A stretch of DNA of 64,000 nucleotides. Source: Chitinophaga filiformis. GTDB lineage: Bacteria > Bacteroidota > Bacteroidia > Chitinophagales > Chitinophagaceae. The notes under the pieces are model-generated. The model worked only from the letters and a program-made list of their open reading frames with translations, searched no databases and had not been told where the DNA came from. The stretch lies in contig NZ_JAKIRP010000003.1 of the NCBI RefSeq assembly GCF_021646545.1, positions 124,001 through 188,000 of the forward strand. Direction: 5' to 3'. Made by a program: the position numbers and the translations under genes. Below are positions 8,580 through 17,879 of the stretch, piece after piece. How positions within the stretch are numbered: the first letter of the stretch is position 1; every line of letters starts with the position of its first letter.

Positions 8580-9272
8580 TCACTTAGCACCGGCAGCAGT
8601 GAGAATAACACGTACTGCGCTTTCAGGATCATTCATAAAGAAGGTATGTCCACCGGTCACCTCTGTGACATTACATTTTGCCCGATCATACATTTTACGT
8701 TCCAGTACCGGATTTACCGTACCATCGTCTGTTGGCATTATCGCATAAGAAGGTTTGGAGCGCCATGCGGCCACCGTTACCTTGTCGGTAAAAGCGGTCA
8801 CCGTAAGCGGAATCTGGGAATCATACATAAAGTCTGATTTAGCCTTTGTTTGCCCCGTTGCGAAAGTCGCATTGAATTTTTCTTTGTCCAGGTAGACAAG
8901 TCCTTTTTCGTCCGGCGGAAGTATGCCATTCACTTCCAATATAGGCGCAGACTGCACAAGATCGAGCGTAGACTCGCCTGCATCAGGAACAAAAGCAGCA
9001 ACATACACCAGGCTGTCTACTTTAGCGTGCAATCCTGCCTGTGTAATAACGGTACCACCCCATGAATGCCCCACAAGCACTGCCGGACCATCCTGTCTGT
9101 CGAGCGCTGCGACAGTAGCATCTACATCCGCCTGAAGGGTACTGGTTGGATTCTGGACCAGCGTAACATTAAAACCATGCGCACGGAGTAACTGGTAGGC
9201 AGGCTCCCAACCGGAAGCATCGGCAAATGCACCATGAACGATGACCACATTTTTAACTGACAACTGTTTCAT
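8580..9272 (-). CDS. Alpha/beta-fold hydrolase (esterase type)
   Basis: A 230-residue alpha/beta hydrolase without signal peptide. It has the oxyanion-hole strand VVIVHGAF (9-16), the nucleophile elbow GHSWGG with Ser70, and the C-terminal catalytic His209 in GGHTFF. The compact size and DAGES/LPPDEKG cap sequences match the small EstC/pyrethroid-hydrolase-like esterases. The reading frame extends 31 codons further upstream, but that extension is not family-like. The ATG at 9272 starts right before the first strand and was chosen. The gene stands alone, convergent with the esterase operon and divergent from the sigma-54 regulator. Substrate unknown. Confidence 0.85.
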   Translation of the reverse strand: MKQLSVKNVVIVHGAFADASGWEPAYQLLRAHGFNVTLVQNPTSTLQADVDATVAALDRQDGPAVLVGHSWGGTVITQAGLHAKVDSLVYVAAFVPDAGESTLDLVQSAPILEVNGILPPDEKGLVYLDKEKFNATFATGQTKAKSDFMYDSQIPLTVTAFTDKVTVAAWRSKPSYAIMPTDDGTVNPVLERKMYDRAKCNVTEVTGGHTFFMNDPESAVRVILTAAGAK

Positions 9273-9457
9273 TCTATCGTTTTTATTAAATGAGATAATT
9301 ACCGGTTCAAATGCCATACCTTCTATTAACTGATTGATTATCAATAAAAACATGCTCCAGGACACGAACTTTCATTTACGATATTTCGTGAATTTATGCA
9401 GGAACCTAAAATTGCGGGAAAACGTAACATTTCTGCAGGATCTTCTTCTCAGTGATT

Positions 9458-11167
9458 ATGTTTGTCGAAGAACATCGTGAGCATATGGAAAAAGAAAGTA
9501 CTCCCAAACAGACCGCTGGTCTTTATATTCCGGACAGCCATTTCCTTGTTGAAAGCCTCGAACAACAGAAAAGAGAACAGGCCGTCCTGCTGGAATTGAG
9601 CAGCACCATTGCCGGAGCAAAAAGCAGACAGGATCTCCGTGCGGTAATCACCGACCAGTTCCCCGAGCTTTTCGGAGGAAGATATTATACACTCTGCCTG
9701 ATCAATGAAGACGGGGTGACACATTCACCATTCCTGCATTCGGAGCAAACGAGTATTCCCTCTAACAGGGGTGAAACACCGATCATCGTGTCCAGGCATC
9801 CTATCAATGACGGCATTTTTGAAAAGGCGCTGGCATCGGAAGAACCGGTGCTGATAGACCTGCAAACAGCCATAAGGGCGAATACCGTTCCCCAGTATGT
9901 TTATCGCTGGTTCAATGCGGGTATCAGGGAAATGCTGCTGGTAAAAATCTCGGGCGGAGGTATACCCATAGGTGTCCTCTATCTTTATGGAGAAAAAAAA
10001 GGTTCTTTTCAGATTGAAAAATTCAGGCTGTTCAAAGGTATAGCCGATATACTAGGGGCGGGATTCGGCAATATTATTTTTGGCGAGAAGATTGAGCAGC
10101 AGCTCCGGGAAATAAGGAAGTACAAAGGACAACCGGAAGACGATGAAGATAGTTTACATGACAAGACTGCACAGTGTAATGGTGTTAAAAGCATTATTGG
10201 CACCTCTCCCGCCATACAAAATATAGTAACGGTGGTGGAACGTATAGCGCCTTCTGATTCGACAGTATTGTTACTGGGAGAAACAGGTACCGGCAAAGAA
10301 GTAATTGCCAACGCTATACATGCCGCATCTCCGCGCAGGAATAACAGAATGATAAAAATAAACTGCGCTGCATTACCGCACAGTCTTTTTGAAAGTGAGC
10401 TTTTCGGGCATGAGAAAGGCGCCTTTACCGGAGCTTTGCAACGCAGGATCGGCAAGTTTGAACTGGCAGAGAACAGTACACTGTTCCTGGATGAAATAGG
10501 AGAAATACCGCTGGAATTCCAGGCAAAATTGCTAAGAGTACTACAGGAGAAAGAGATTGAGCGTATCGGAGGAAAGGGTGTTATTAAAGTAAATGTGCGC
10601 ATTATTGCAGCTACCAACCGTAATCTTGAAGAAGAGGTGAAAGCGGGCAATTTCAGGCACGACCTGTATTACCGTTTAAACGTCGTACCTATTTCGGTGC
10701 CTCCGCTACGTAACCGGAAGGAGGATGTTCCGGCCCTCGTTACACATTTCCTCAGGCGTTATGCTACTATCAACAAAAAAAAGGCGCCTGTAGTGCCGGA
10801 TAATGTAATGGAAAGCCTGATGCATCACGACTGGCCAGGAAATGTCAGGGAGCTGGAACACCTGCTTGAGCGTTCAATATTGCTTAGCAAAGGGAATGTG
10901 CTGCAGATAGATTTCCACGGCACAACTCAAAAAACGCCTGCTTCTGATAAGGAAAACGCGTTCAGCATAGTTCCATTGGAAATCATGGAAAGGGAATATA
11001 TTCTGAAAGTGGTCAGGCTTTGCAATGGAAGGATCGCCGGGCCTAACGGAGCCGCTGCGAAACTGCGATTACCGTCTACCACGCTCAATTCCCGGATGCA
11101 GAAACTAGGCATAAAAAAGGAGCATTTTAACATCCGGCAATCGTCCAGGAAGATGAATATTATTTAA
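9458..11167 (+). CDS. Sigma-54-dependent transcriptional activator with N-terminal GAF domain
   Basis: A 569-residue bacterial enhancer-binding protein. Residues about 30-195 form a GAF-type sensor domain. The AAA+ domain (about 245-475) has Walker A GETGTGKE (274-281), the sigma-54 contact loop GAFTGA (321-326), Walker B LFLDEIGE and the R-finger region. The C-terminal Fis-type helix-turn-helix follows (AGPNGAAAKLRLPSTTLNSR). It resembles FhlA/NorR-type regulators; the signal is unknown. GTG at 9452, ATG at 9458 and ATG at 9485 are all possible starts; the first ATG was taken. Its stop overlaps by 8 bases the end of the convergent sigma-54 response regulator, with which it shares a near-identical HTH pattern. 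Confidence 0.88.
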   Translation: MFVEEHREHMEKESTPKQTAGLYIPDSHFLVESLEQQKREQAVLLELSSTIAGAKSRQDLRAVITDQFPELFGGRYYTLCLINEDGVTHSPFLHSEQTSIPSNRGETPIIVSRHPINDGIFEKALASEEPVLIDLQTAIRANTVPQYVYRWFNAGIREMLLVKISGGGIPIGVLYLYGEKKGSFQIEKFRLFKGIADILGAGFGNIIFGEKIEQQLREIRKYKGQPEDDEDSLHDKTAQCNGVKSIIGTSPAIQNIVTVVERIAPSDSTVLLLGETGTGKEVIANAIHAASPRRNNRMIKINCAALPHSLFESELFGHEKGAFTGALQRRIGKFELAENSTLFLDEIGEIPLEFQAKLLRVLQEKEIERIGGKGVIKVNVRIIAATNRNLEEEVKAGNFRHDLYYRLNVVPISVPPLRNRKEDVPALVTHFLRRYATINKKKAPVVPDNVMESLMHHDWPGNVRELEHLLERSILLSKGNVLQIDFHGTTQKTPASDKENAFSIVPLEIMEREYILKVVRLCNGRIAGPNGAAAKLRLPSTTLNSRMQKLGIKKEHFNIRQSSRKMNII

Positions 11168-12524
11168 ATACCTGTTTTATTCCCAGTCTTTTTATTCTTG
11201 AATATAGTGTTTGAGCGGGAAGTCCTAACATCCCGGCGGCGCCACCGGGGCCTGACACTTTGCCCTTGCTGGCTTTCAATGCAGCAAGGATATGATCACG
11301 CTCCATTTCATCCATTGTTTTAAGTTTACCTGGCTGTTCAACACCGGTTACTACTGCCGATGAAGGTAGTTCGAATGTAGAGATATCTTTGCCCGTTGCC
11401 AGGAGTACGTGGCGCTCTATCAGGTGCTCCAGTTCCCTGATATTACCTGGCCAGTCATATGACATCAGCTGACGCATGGCACTTTCCGTTATCTTTTCTA
11501 CACCGGCCTTATTTTTGTCTGAATATTTTTTCAGGAAATGCTCTGCCAGCAATGGGATATCCCGTTTCCGCTCCCGTAGAGGGATCAGCTCGATAGGAAA
11601 AACGCTAAGCCTGTAATACAGATCCAGCCTGAAACGACCTTCAGCTACTTCCTTTTCCAGCTGCCTGTTGGTGGCAGCGATCACCCGCACGTCAATTTTA
11701 ACCGGTACATCACCTCCTACGCGGACCACTTCTTTCTCCTGGAGAACCCGCAACAGTTTGACCTGAGCATCGGGCGACAACTCTCCTACTTCATCCAGGA
11801 AGATGGTTCCCTGGTTCGCCTGTTCAAACTTCCCTACCCTTTTCTGCCCCGCGCCGGTAAAAGCTCCTTTTTCATGGCCAAACAATTCCGTTTCGATGAG
11901 GGCAACCGGCAGTGCAGCGCAATCCACCACTACCATCGGCAGCTCACTACGACGTGATAGCCTGTGAATCGATCTTGCCACCAGTTCTTTGCCAGTACCA
12001 CTTTCTCCCGTAATTAATACAGAGGTATCAGCAGGAGCGACGATCTTTATCTTTTCCATTATCTCTTCTGTATGAGATCCTGTATCAGCCATCTGCAGAC
12101 TGGTATTGCCTGCTTTCCGGGTCTTCTGACCTTCATTTTGACCGGATTCCGCTTGCAACTTATATCTCGCGATATCCAGCATAATAAACAGGTCCTTTTC
12201 CCGGAAAGGTTTCACCAGGAAGCCATGCGGGCGCGTAAGCTTCGCTGCCTCAAGTGTTCGCTGGTTGGTATTCGCAGAAATGTACAGAAAAGGAATATGC
12301 TGTTGCATCAGCTCATTCCCTAAATCAATCCCTGAATAATCACCTTTCAAGATAATATCTATCAGCACCCAATCGGGCTGATGTTGCTGCAGCAGGGTCC
12401 GCGCTTTGTGAACAGAGGACGCAATACCACAAACCTCATATCCCGCCCTCTGCAACATTTGCTGCAGATCGTTGGCAACAATGAATTCATCTTCAACGAT
12501 CAGTATTTTTCCTTTGTTCGCCAT
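11160..12524 (-). CDS. Sigma-54-dependent response regulator (NtrC family)
   Basis: A 454-residue NtrC-type regulator. The receiver domain (1-120) has the acidic pair Glu11/Asp12, phospho-acceptor Asp56 and the LVKPF lysine. The AAA+ domain (about 145-385) has GESGTGKE, GAFTGA and IFLDEVGEL. The Fis-type HTH (about 415-454, SGPGGAAGMLGLPAQTLYSRIKRLGI) is very similar to that of the neighbouring GAF regulator. Its ATG overlaps the stop of the upstream histidine kinase by one base (TAATG), so the two are translationally coupled and almost surely a cognate pair. The receiver resembles those paired with HisKA_2 kinases. Target promoters are unknown. Confidence 0.92.
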   Translation of the reverse strand: MANKGKILIVEDEFIVANDLQQMLQRAGYEVCGIASSVHKARTLLQQHQPDWVLIDIILKGDYSGIDLGNELMQQHIPFLYISANTNQRTLEAAKLTRPHGFLVKPFREKDLFIMLDIARYKLQAESGQNEGQKTRKAGNTSLQMADTGSHTEEIMEKIKIVAPADTSVLITGESGTGKELVARSIHRLSRRSELPMVVVDCAALPVALIETELFGHEKGAFTGAGQKRVGKFEQANQGTIFLDEVGELSPDAQVKLLRVLQEKEVVRVGGDVPVKIDVRVIAATNRQLEKEVAEGRFRLDLYYRLSVFPIELIPLRERKRDIPLLAEHFLKKYSDKNKAGVEKITESAMRQLMSYDWPGNIRELEHLIERHVLLATGKDISTFELPSSAVVTGVEQPGKLKTMDEMERDHILAALKASKGKVSGPGGAAGMLGLPAQTLYSRIKRLGIKQVFK

Positions 12525-14770
12525 TAGTTCAATATGTATTTTCTGTTCTCCGGCGCAAATTCATGGTACGGAAAAGTGACACCAATAAATACTCCCGGAT
12601 GATTATTCCGTAGCGAGAACACACCATCCAACTGATCGCTCAGTCCCTGCATGAGACGCATACCGAGCGAATCGCTTTCAAGCGCCTCATTGAGATCTTT
12701 TATGCCTACGCCATCATCACTGATAGAGAGCTGGCAATTTTTATCATGGTCCATTTGCAGGGATACAGTGATCACTCCTTTTCTTTCACCAGGGAATGCA
12801 TACTTCAGCGAATTGCTGACAGCCTCGTTAAGAATAAGCCCCAGCGGTACTGCCTGTACCACTTCAAGTTCTATATGTTCGCAATTAACAATGAATTCGG
12901 TGTTATTACCAGCTTCATGTCCATCCTTCATATAACCGATCAGCTCCGGGATATACCAGCGCATATCAATTTTACTAAGGTTATCTGTCTGGTAAAGCCG
13001 CTGATGTATAAGCGACATGGAATACATACGCTGCTGGCTGTTGCGGATGGCGTCCAGTGCATCTTTATTGTTAAGGTATCGGGACTGTGTATTCAGCAGG
13101 CTGATAATAACCTGCAGGTTATTTTTCACACGGTGATGGATCTCTTTCAGCAGCCATTCCTTATCGTCTACCAGTCTTCTGAGGTCCTCATTCTGCCTGT
13201 TGATCTCATTCCGCTGGATTTCCAGCCGGATGTTCATAATTTTTTTATTGCGGTACCTGCTATAGATCAATCCGAGAAAAACGATCAGCAGGAAAACACC
13301 GGCGATGGTCACATTTCTAATGATCTTTTCTTTCTGCAGGGAAGCCTCCTGGGCCTGGCTTTTCTGTACCAGCAGTTTAATATCATTGTCTTTCTTTTCT
13401 GTTTCAAACTGGAACTGCAATTCGCTCAGCTGCCGGGATTGCATCATATTCCGGAGGGAATCAGATATTGATTTAAAGTTCCTGTAATGTGCTATTGCCG
13501 CTCCCAAATTACCAGCAGCTGAATCTATCTGATAGTAGAGATATTCTGTTGTAGCCCGTTTGGATTTTATCACCGGATATCGATCCAGCATGTGGAACAT
13601 AACATCCAGGTACTGCTGCCCTTCTTTGAAATGGCCGGCTTTCACCAGGTAAGAAGCCATTGAATACCGTAGGGCCTGCCGCATATTTTCATGAAGCCCC
13701 TCCTGATCATACACCTTTTTCAATTTACGAAAATAGATTTCAGCCTGTGGCAGATCATCCATCACCATGTAAATGTGCAGTCGTAAGATGTTGAACGCGC
13801 TTTCATCGTATACGTCCAGCTCCGGTGCAATAGCGGCTCCTACATTAATTGAATCCAGCGCCTGCCTGTAGCGTTTCGTCCTTGCCAGTACCCGGGCTAT
13901 GTTGGTCTGTATGTTCATTACCGCGAATGAATCTTTATTGGCGTAAGCGAGCGGCAATGCCTTGTTATAATAGACCATTGCCTGCTGATTGTTCTCCATA
14001 GACCAATAGCAGTCGCCCAGCCGGCTGTAGATGCTTGCCATTAATGATCCGCTGTCTTTCATCTCCTCACCGATCTTTACGGCGAGGGTATTGTAGCGGA
14101 GCGATTCCTGGAAATTGTCTGTCTGCACATAAACATACCCGAGAAGTCCGTAGACGCCCTGCAGGCGTTTGTAACCAACTTCCTGGTACAGGGAAAGCGC
14201 TTTTTTCAGGTTGCTCAGCGCATTAGGATAATCGTGCTTTAACTGGTACAGATCTCCAATGAATTCTCTCAGCTGTGCTTCCGACAACTTCTCTCCGAGA
14301 CGGGCATAGATTTGCATTCCCTGTTCATAGAGCGCTATTTTGGGGGACAAATCGTCCCCCTCGTTACTGTAGGAGCCTCCCAGCTCGAGCAAGGCCTGGG
14401 CTTTTTCCCTGGCTGTACCGGTCTGGCCGAGTATTTCCAGGGCCTGTGCAGCCATTTCTCTGGCCTGGGCACCCTGCCCCCTTTCCCTGAGCGTTTTCGC
14501 ACGCAATAACCGGCTCAAGCCAATACCACGTTTATATTGTTGTTGAGAGCTTATACGTTCCATTTCCCCGGCCATGTCCATGGCGCTGTCCATATCTAAG
14601 GCGAAGGAACCCGGCTTGTCAAGACAGCGTTCAGCATGCCGGATTAACTCCCCGACCCTCATTGTATCAGGCATTGCCGCCTTGTGGCTATCGCGCCGCC
14701 ATTGACATCCAACAACTGTTGTAGCCAAAAGGATTCCAATAAAGCTGGCAATAAAAAGATTGTTATTCAT
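12524..14770 (-). CDS. TPR-containing histidine kinase (HisKA_2 type), lipoprotein-like N-terminus
   Basis: A 748-residue sensor kinase. The N-terminus has a signal sequence ending in VVGC, a plausible lipobox. About 400 residues of TPR repeats follow (for example YKRLQGVYGLLGYVY, SIYSRLGDCYWSM), then a coiled coil, one membrane segment (VTIAGVFLLIVFLGLIY), a HisKA_2 domain with EIHHRVKNNLQ (His545/546) and a HATPase_c domain with NEAVSNSLKYAF and DDGVG. TPRs are therefore outside the cytoplasm and catalysis inside. If the Cys is lipidated the protein would be anchored twice, which is unusual. The frame opens 37 codons earlier, but the signal sequence fixes the start at 14770. It is coupled to the sigma-54 response regulator downstream. 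Confidence 0.88.
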   Translation of the reverse strand: MNNNLFIASFIGILLATTVVGCQWRRDSHKAAMPDTMRVGELIRHAERCLDKPGSFALDMDSAMDMAGEMERISSQQQYKRGIGLSRLLRAKTLRERGQGAQAREMAAQALEILGQTGTAREKAQALLELGGSYSNEGDDLSPKIALYEQGMQIYARLGEKLSEAQLREFIGDLYQLKHDYPNALSNLKKALSLYQEVGYKRLQGVYGLLGYVYVQTDNFQESLRYNTLAVKIGEEMKDSGSLMASIYSRLGDCYWSMENNQQAMVYYNKALPLAYANKDSFAVMNIQTNIARVLARTKRYRQALDSINVGAAIAPELDVYDESAFNILRLHIYMVMDDLPQAEIYFRKLKKVYDQEGLHENMRQALRYSMASYLVKAGHFKEGQQYLDVMFHMLDRYPVIKSKRATTEYLYYQIDSAAGNLGAAIAHYRNFKSISDSLRNMMQSRQLSELQFQFETEKKDNDIKLLVQKSQAQEASLQKEKIIRNVTIAGVFLLIVFLGLIYSRYRNKKIMNIRLEIQRNEINRQNEDLRRLVDDKEWLLKEIHHRVKNNLQVIISLLNTQSRYLNNKDALDAIRNSQQRMYSMSLIHQRLYQTDNLSKIDMRWYIPELIGYMKDGHEAGNNTEFIVNCEHIELEVVQAVPLGLILNEAVSNSLKYAFPGERKGVITVSLQMDHDKNCQLSISDDGVGIKDLNEALESDSLGMRLMQGLSDQLDGVFSLRNNHPGVFIGVTFPYHEFAPENRKYILN

Positions 14771-14894
14771 AAACCGTTCACCGTTGATGCCGGGCACGAA
14801 ATTAACCTGAAAAATGGAAGAGTGTTTAAAAAGGGAGGCGATGGTGGATGGCAGCGGGTCCACACACCCGCTGCCCTTCATCGTGGTTCTTCAA

Positions 14895-14902
14895 CAAAAA
14901 TA
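14895..14902 (-). promoter_or_regulatory. Bacteroidota -7 element for the sigma-54 two-component operon
   Basis: Plus-strand CAAAAATA equals TATTTTTG on the minus strand, an exact TAnnTTTG match, 124 bases upstream of the kinase ATG at 14770. A CAAA (minus-strand TTTG) lies 15 bases further upstream at 14918-14921, shorter than the usual -33 spacing. Confidence 0.5.
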
Positions 14903-14942
14903 CAATCTGGGGCCTTACAAAAATGGTCACGATTTCTTTCGT

Positions 14943-14964
14943 GTTGATACTATGTTGATACTAT
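14943..14964. repeat. Tandem 11-bp direct repeat, possible operator
   Basis: GTTGATACTAT occurs twice, immediately adjacent (14943-14953 and 14954-14964). A period of 11 bp is about one helical turn, the arrangement expected for two regulator protomers bound on one DNA face. It lies about 40-70 bases upstream of the -7 element of the leftward kinase operon. A regulatory role is inferred. Confidence 0.4.
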
Positions 14965-15257
14965 AAAGACGGTTAAAATATTTCTGGTAATTTGCTTTGT
15001 GATATCGTCGGAGTATACATGCCATTCCACATAAAACATTGTCTATAAACAATCTTCAGGGATAATTAAAGCAGCCTATATACCTGTAACATTCTTCTTC
15101 AAAGGCTTTCAAAATCACAATGCAAAATTAATCACGAAGTCAGGGAAAAAAATCCCGGAAAACAGGGGTTTTACCAGGGAGGACCTATTGATACTTTTAC
15201 AAAGGAAAAATAATAAGAATATGTATCTCAAATAATTATATATTTCCGCCCAGATTT

Positions 15258-17237
15258 ATGTCCATGAGAATACCTATACTTATCATCCTATTTTGTATCA
15301 CTGCGGGGGTGTATGCCCAGAAAACGACCAGCCAGCGAGGGGCTTCCGACGCAGTATCTGCCGACCTATATATCAGGCTGGCCAGGAAACTGCCGCTGAG
15401 AGATACTGTACAGGCACTGAAATATTTCCAGCAGGCATTACAGCTGGAAGAAAAAAATGAGAACAGACTTGGCATTGCACGCACTTACCTGGCAATAGGC
15501 GCCTGGTTCAATACCATTAATAATTTCCAGGAGGCGGAAAAACACCTGCTCATTGCCAGAGAAGATATCCTGAAAGATACCAGCCGGGAAGGACGCATGC
15601 TGCTGGCCAACATCAAGAGGAACCTGGCGGAGGTATTGGGCAATAAAGGGCAAACACAGTTACAAACAGAAGAATACCTGCAGACTATCCCCCTGCTGGA
15701 GAAAATGCACGCCATCCCTGAACTGAACGCTACTTATCAGGATCTGGGAGACATCTTCTTCAGTAAATCACAGTATAAGACCGCTATCACGTATTATTAT
15801 AAGAGTCTGACCAGCTATGAAGATCCCTCCCGTTATTATCATTTGATAGCCAGCCGACATCTCAGCCTGGCGAGTTGTATGTATCACCTGGACAGCCTGC
15901 AGAAAATGGAGAGCCATCTGTTGGAGGCCAAAGCAAAGCTGGACAAAACAGGGGTGGACTCCATTAATATATGGGCGGATTATTATTACCATGAGGGCCT
16001 GCTGGATGTGAAACATCAGTTGTATCATCATGCAGCTAACATGTTTTATAACGGATTAACTATTGCCCGGAGGCTGAACTACAATGTTGCCATCTGCAAT
16101 AACCTGTACTCGCTGGCGAAACTCTTTGAAAAACAAGGGCAGTACGACAAGGCCATGAAGCTCATGGAAGAATACGGGCGCTTATCGTATACACTGAAGG
16201 ATTTTCCCTTCCGTTTACATGCCCTGGACCTGATGGCAGAACTGTCGTTCAAACAGCATTATCCTGACGAAGCATACAAATACCTGCGGAAGTACATCAT
16301 ACTTGCAGACAGCCTGCAGGAGCGGGAAGTAACAGAGAAGATACATGAGCTGGAGGCGCATTACCAGTCGTCCGAAAAAGAGAACCGCATCAAGCTGTTG
16401 CAGCATGAGAACGAACGCCAGGAATTTGCATTGCAGAAGAACCGGCTGTTGATATCACTGATGGTGGTGATTATATTATCGTTACTGGTAGTGGCGGCGC
16501 TCAGTTACCTGTTTTACCGCAATGGCCGCAAGCTTCTGGAACAACAGCGGCAGCTGCATGAATTTGAAGTAGAACGCATCCGCCAGGAACATAAGATCTC
16601 CCTCCTCTCTGCAATGCTGGAAGGCCAGGAGAAAGAACGTACCAGGCTGGCGCGCGACCTGCATGACGGTCTGGGAGGACTATTGTCAGGTATCAAACTG
16701 GAACTTTCTACCGTAACGCCCTCTCAGACTACAGTACACAGGCAATCCCTGATACAGAACACCTTACAGCGGCTGGATGGGGCAATGGATGAACTGCGCC
16801 GTATAGCACGCAGTATGATGCCCGAGATACTCATTAAATATGGTCTCGGAGAGGCTACCGTAGAATATTGCAGAGGATTAAAGAAGACCGGTACTGATAA
16901 TATTATTTGCCAGGTGTTCAATTTCCAGGCAGAAGCGATGGAACATACACGGCAGGTCGTATTATACAGGATCATGCAGGAGCTGGTGAACAATGCTATC
17001 AAACACGCAGAGGCATCGCAGATACTTGTGTTATTGCAGCAAACAGACAATACCCTCTTCCTCACGGTGGAAGATGACGGAAAGGGATTTGATACAACCG
17101 TAGGTAATAAACTCAAAGGAGCCGGACTGGCAAATATAGAAGCCCGTGTGGAATTCCTGGGCGGTAAGATAGATATCCAGTCAGAACCCGGTACTGGTAC
17201 GGCTATTACCATTGAATGCGCAACATCCATTAGTTAA
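15258..17237 (+). CDS. TPR-containing histidine kinase (HisKA_3, NarX/DegS type)
   Basis: A 659-residue sensor kinase. It has a cleavable signal peptide (ending ...AGVYAQ near residue 20), then about 350 residues of TPR repeats in the periplasm, a membrane segment (about 394-416), a coiled coil, a HisKA_3 domain with LARDLHDGLGG (His469) and a HATPase_c domain with ELVNNAIKHA, EDDGKGFD and GAGLANI. This architecture is common in Bacteroidota. ATG at 15264 (third codon) is an equally good start. It is followed 18 bases later by its NarL/FixJ response regulator. Its place next to the nitrate assimilation genes suggests, but does not show, a nitrogen-related signal; it lacks the NarX nitrate-sensing P-box region. 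Confidence 0.88.
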   Translation: MSMRIPILIILFCITAGVYAQKTTSQRGASDAVSADLYIRLARKLPLRDTVQALKYFQQALQLEEKNENRLGIARTYLAIGAWFNTINNFQEAEKHLLIAREDILKDTSREGRMLLANIKRNLAEVLGNKGQTQLQTEEYLQTIPLLEKMHAIPELNATYQDLGDIFFSKSQYKTAITYYYKSLTSYEDPSRYYHLIASRHLSLASCMYHLDSLQKMESHLLEAKAKLDKTGVDSINIWADYYYHEGLLDVKHQLYHHAANMFYNGLTIARRLNYNVAICNNLYSLAKLFEKQGQYDKAMKLMEEYGRLSYTLKDFPFRLHALDLMAELSFKQHYPDEAYKYLRKYIILADSLQEREVTEKIHELEAHYQSSEKENRIKLLQHENERQEFALQKNRLLISLMVVIILSLLVVAALSYLFYRNGRKLLEQQRQLHEFEVERIRQEHKISLLSAMLEGQEKERTRLARDLHDGLGGLLSGIKLELSTVTPSQTTVHRQSLIQNTLQRLDGAMDELRRIARSMMPEILIKYGLGEATVEYCRGLKKTGTDNIICQVFNFQAEAMEHTRQVVLYRIMQELVNNAIKHAEASQILVLLQQTDNTLFLTVEDDGKGFDTTVGNKLKGAGLANIEARVEFLGGKIDIQSEPGTGTAITIECATSIS

Positions 17238-17255
17238 ACTTAATTGAAAGAAGTT

Positions 17256-17879
17256 ATGATCAAAGTAGTAGTGGTGGAAGATCACCCGATCATGGTAGAA
17301 GGGCTGAAGAATATCCTGCGGAGTGATGCAGGAATAGAACTGAACGGCGATTATGGAGACGGTAAGAGCGTATTGCAGGCGCTGGAAAAAGGACAACCTG
17401 ATGTAATACTGATGGACGTGAACCTCCCCGACATCAGTGGTGTAACCCTTTGTGGAGAAGTGAAAAAGAAGTATGAGGATGTAAAGATCATTGCCCTGAG
17501 CATACATGACGAGCAGCCTGTCATCCACAGCATGCTGCAGAACGGAGCAAGTGGTTATGTACTGAAGAATGCACTGGGTAATGAGATCATCCGGGCTATT
17601 TACGCCATCATGGATGGCGAGGAATACCTGTGCAGCAGCACCAAGGAAGCACTGAAGAACGCAGATATGGAATTGCTGAAAGCCATACCACGCATTACCC
17701 GCAGGGAAAAGGAGATCTTACAGCTGATCGGCAAAGGATTGACCACGATGCAGATAGCTGACCAGTTGTTCATCAGTACCCATACGGTAGAAAGCCACCG
17801 TAAGAACCTGATGGAGAAATTCGGGGTAAATAACACAACTTCCGTTGTGAAGCTGGCATCAGAATATAAACTGCTTTAA
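17256..17879 (+). CDS. LuxR/NarL-family response regulator
   Basis: A 207-residue regulator. The receiver domain has Glu8/Asp9, phospho-acceptor Asp54 (LMDVNLPD), and the Thr/Ser and Lys sites (ALSIHD, YVLKNA). The LuxR-type HTH (about 143-205) has the signature TRREKEILQLIGKGLTTMQIA and STHTVESHRKNL. An upstream in-frame TTG at 17244 was rejected for the ATG at 17256, which begins directly with the first receiver strand. It is cognate to the HisKA_3 kinase just upstream. Its stop codon overlaps that of the convergent Crp/Fnr gene, so no terminator separates the two. Confidence 0.92.
   Translation: MIKVVVVEDHPIMVEGLKNILRSDAGIELNGDYGDGKSVLQALEKGQPDVILMDVNLPDISGVTLCGEVKKKYEDVKIIALSIHDEQPVIHSMLQNGASGYVLKNALGNEIIRAIYAIMDGEEYLCSSTKEALKNADMELLKAIPRITRREKEILQLIGKGLTTMQIADQLFISTHTVESHRKNLMEKFGVNNTTSVVKLASEYKLL

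Larger units (their letters stand above)
14771..15257. other. Divergent intergenic region between two kinase operons
   Basis: A 487-base, mostly AT-rich gap between two divergently transcribed sensor-kinase operons. It holds a -7 element for the leftward operon (14895-14902) and an 11-bp tandem repeat (14943-14964). A plus-strand frame of 87 codons at 14684-14947 overlaps the kinase start and has no protein character. TATATTTC near 15238 is a one-mismatch -7 candidate for the rightward kinase. Confidence 0.6.

Noticed and set aside
9366..9400. CACGAA...TTCGTG inverted repeat before the GAF regulator
   Set aside because: Six-base arms 16 bases apart in AT-rich DNA; likely chance without further support.
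14684..14947. 87-codon plus-strand frame over the kinase start and leader
   Set aside because: Overlaps the signal-peptide part of the kinase on the other strand and the promoter region; no protein character.
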